Source of the DNA: Adiantum capillus-veneris
Taxonomy: Eukaryota; Streptophyta; Polypodiopsida; Polypodiales; Pteridaceae
Length of the DNA: 58,000 nt
Assembly (NCBI GenBank): GCA_014529385.2
Contig: CM043956.1
Coordinates: 63,372,620-63,430,619, forward strand
Reading direction: 5' to 3'
Shown here: piece after piece, positions 55,318 to 58,000 of the stretch
Position numbering within the stretch: position 1 is the stretch's first letter
How the letters are laid out: every line of letters starts with the position of its first letter
Position numbers and translations under genes: made by a program
The notes under the pieces: model-generated
Database searches by the model: none
Told to the model about the DNA's origin: nothing
The model's input: the letters and a program-made list of their open reading frames with translations, nothing else

Positions 55318-56030
55318 TTAGAGTCCTGGTAGGAGCTCAATTCGATGGTCATCATCCCCTTGTTTTGGAGGTAAGTCCATAGGGATATCATCGATGAACA
55401 CATCTTGGAAACCTTTTAGAAAATTAGACAAGTCTAACTCTTCTTGATTCCTACCATCTACATTTGATAAAACATTAGGATATTTTAGAGACTCTTTGAC
55501 AAAAATCATGTACGCAGAAACTGAGCTCTTCATTGATTTATCAAAAGCAGGAGAATTTACAAGTGGAATCGTGCGACCATGCTCACTAGCATCTATATAC
55601 ATATTCTTTCCCCTGTAGGTGAAGTAGATCCTCCTCTCAAGGAACTTCATATTGGCAACCATGCGATCAAACCATGGTGCCCCTAGGATAGCATCCTCAT
55701 GTTGGAGAGGAGAGATGAAGAAGTCTTCTTTGTCGACATAGCTTTGGACATGAAGCCTCAACTTCCCAATCAAGGGAGTAACGGAGGCTTGCTGTCCCTT
55801 GAAATCTGTGTCGATCGTTACCATATCTCCCATCTCAAAATCTTGAATGCCCAACTTGGTGGCCAACTTCATTGCTATGAAGTTGTGAGTAGAGCCATAG
55901 TCAAAAAAGATGAAGGCATCATGCTCTCTTACCTTTCCCCAAGCATAGGAAAGTGATGATCCTTTGCAATGAGCGTCCTCTTTTGGAGCTTCGATGGTGG
56001 AAGCCCTAGTAGTCTCATTGCAAGCATTAT
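55318..56030 (-). pseudogene. Element D protease and Gag remnant
   Basis: The active-site region reads FIFFDYGSTHNFIA: Tyr stands where Ser/Thr is needed. It is followed by LIGKLRLHVQSYVDKEDFFI and APWFDRMVANMKFLERRIYF. The end, DDIPMDLPPKQGDDDHRIEL, keeps Gln where element C has a TGA. Gag sequence stops at the truncation near 56030, before the zinc knuckle. Confidence 0.8.
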
Positions 56031-56035
56031 TTTGA

Positions 56036-56261
56036 CGAGCATGACACTCACGGGGTCAACTGCACAACCACGAATCAAGCTCGACAACACTGCACTTCCT
56101 TATGTCTATGTGTTTGCTTGGTGCAACACATAAACACTACGGGGCAAGGCACAACTTCCGTTTCTTATAATTTTTGGAGAGACCATAGTGCCAACTCTCC
56201 ACTATACTATTGTATGGCACTTTTGCATGACGTGCACTATATACTTTACACTTTCAGTCTG
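56036..56261. other. Unassigned spacer
   Basis: Between the truncation of element D and the TTAA element. Nothing recognised. Confidence 0.5.
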
Positions 56262-57605
56262 TTAACACTAGAATGGTAACAGGACACTTTTATGTCCTTG
56301 GACACTTTTGTGTCCTATTAAGTGACCATTTTGCTTGAATTATTTGAAGAGTATGAAACTGAATTTGTAGGTGCTATATATCCACAAAGTTGCCTTATGA
56401 GCTGAAAAAAACTTAGCATTTTTTTTGGAGTATCGATCTCACCATTAACCTTACTCTTGCACAACATTTTTGAACCTAAACTGTATGAAAAAACGGGTCC
56501 TGTTTTTGGCTTTTTTTCAATTTTTAGCAACTATACCACTTTAAACTTCATGTTTGTGAGGTTTAGATGGCTAGAGGTTAGGCCTTCATAGTTCTCAACA
56601 TGTTTTGATGCTTGTAGGGAGAGCTAAGTGTTCAAATTGAAAGTTATGACAAATTTACAAGAATTGCATAATCTTGTTTTTGGCCAAAATTAACACTTTT
56701 ATGATTTTTTTGGTGGCTTTCTTGATATCCAAATTCAATTTTGATTGTGTAAGTGTAATGTATAACATAAAGCTAATCTTCCTTGAGTTTTGGGGACCTA
56801 ATATGCTATATAGCATAGTATATGATGATGGTTGAGTTTTTTGATTGTTGAAGAATACGATACATTTTAGAGTAGCAAGTATAACTTTCTCAATATTGCT
56901 AGTTTCTTAGGACAATTGTGTGTATTTTGTAGGTAGTAACCATATCTAATCATAGACTACAAACTTGGCTAGATATTGAGTAGTTTCTATGGGTTTCTAG
57001 AGGTCATAATGCTAAACCCAATTTTTTCATGTTTCCTGTATTTAGCACTTTATCATTGCCCCCAAGGTTCCAATTGTAAGAGATCCATTATCCTTTTGAC
57101 ATGCTCCATGGCTCCTTTTGAATTCAAAGGCCCAAAGGGAACCAAGAAAACATGTATATAGTATTTGTATTGAGTGTGACTATAGAAACTTTGATGATAG
57201 GTCCGCAGAATGACAAAAATGCAACTTTTTTGTACCTATTTTTTTGCCCAAAAAACAAAAAGTGAGGTAAAAGCAACCATATGTTTAGGTCACCAACCCA
57301 TTGAAGTTAACGGGGCATTTTATCTCATGTCCTACAAAAATCCCCACTCTTATTTATATGCAATCAACCGTAAGAAATTGCTGTTTTGGGAAAAATGCAA
57401 TGGTCCATCAACTTTGGAGGCTTGTAGTGACCAAGGGATGAGAAAAATTACAAGTTTCTCATTTTTTCTATATGTAGTAGTTATTGAACTTTAAGCTCAT
57501 GAAAGGATTTTTCAAAATGAGTGGATCTACTATGGATTTGGAATTTTTTCCCAAAACCCTGAAAGGACACTTTTATGTCCTGTTAGGTTACCATTCTAGT
57601 GTTAA
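56262..57605. mobile_element. TTAA-flanked inverted-repeat element, copy 2
   Basis: The element at 56266-57601 (1336 bp) is flanked by TTAA on both sides. Its terminal inverted repeats are CACTAGAATGGTAAC, each followed by a GGACACTTTTATGTCC-type hairpin; the left end has an extra GGACACTTTTGTGTCC copy. It is collinear with copy 1 at 34.0-35.4 kb. Open frames at corresponding places are not conserved between copies, so it looks non-autonomous. Confidence 0.7.

Positions 57606-58000
<395 letters not shown>

Larger units (their letters stand above)
51484..56035 (-). mobile_element. Truncated chromovirus element D, minus strand
   Basis: A relative of element C. It has one LTR (51484-53033), a chromodomain end, integrase, RT and protease, then similarity stops near 56030 inside gag, so the 5' half and 5' LTR are missing. 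Compared with C it lacks about 780 bp between RNase H and the integrase core. Confidence 0.9.

Overview
This looks like nuclear DNA of a land plant with a large, transposon-rich genome. It is AT-rich, contains GT-AG introns and long (TC)n arrays, and is dominated by nested Copia and Ty3/Gypsy LTR retrotransposons. The chromovirus and gag-pol types would suit a seed-free vascular plant or a gymnosperm, but that is only a guess. There is no bacterial or organellar gene organisation, no CRISPR array, and no rRNA or convincing tRNA gene.

Region 1 (1-11.78 kb) is one interrupted plant gene, or possibly two adjacent ones. Exons with intact splice phases encode an N-terminal region, a RING-like Cys/His motif, an acidic Glu/Lys/Ala-rich stretch and an FCP1-type HAD phosphatase domain. 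Several frameshifts and stops mark it as a pseudogene. Two of its introns are filled with the same TTTGGTACT-type tandem repeat. A nearly intact Copia element (3989-9522) sits inside a coding exon with a perfect CTCTA target duplication. Just downstream, an inverted copy that includes the LTR terminus, next to a tandem duplication, records a later template-switch-like event.

Region 2 (11.78-23.4 kb) holds two old Gypsy fragments joined head to head, the 3' tail and LTR start of another Gypsy element, microsatellites and several kb of unassigned diverged repeat DNA.

Region 3 (23.4-32.3 kb) holds a degenerate Gypsy element (A) with the order zinc-knuckle gag, protease, RT/RNase H, two consecutive HHCC fingers, integrase, and then a second complete-looking retropepsin domain in the same frame as the integrase. 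This C-terminal protease is the most unusual protein arrangement in the window.

Region 4 (32.3-49.9 kb) starts with a leader-like stretch carrying four copies of a TCTATCGCGATAGA palindrome and a 1.3-kb TTAA-flanked terminal-inverted-repeat element. Next comes element B, a 3.3-kb single reading frame of gag/plant-mobile-domain-like plus coiled-coil type, interrupted only by in-frame stops. Element B has a polypurine tract and LTR but no pol. A 10.5-kb minus-strand chromovirus (C, LTRs of about 1.6 kb) is inserted near the end of B. The leader of C contains a GC-rich block with a plus-strand LTR end and primer-binding site from yet another element.

Region 5 (49.9-58 kb) carries a second, truncated relative of chromovirus C (element D), a second copy of the TTAA element, and a terminal (TC)n array. 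Apart from the plant gene, the coding content is all transposon-derived. Most copies are decayed by stop codons that C-to-T change in CGA, CAA or CAG (or G-to-A in TGG) would produce, which is compatible with ageing of methylated repeats.
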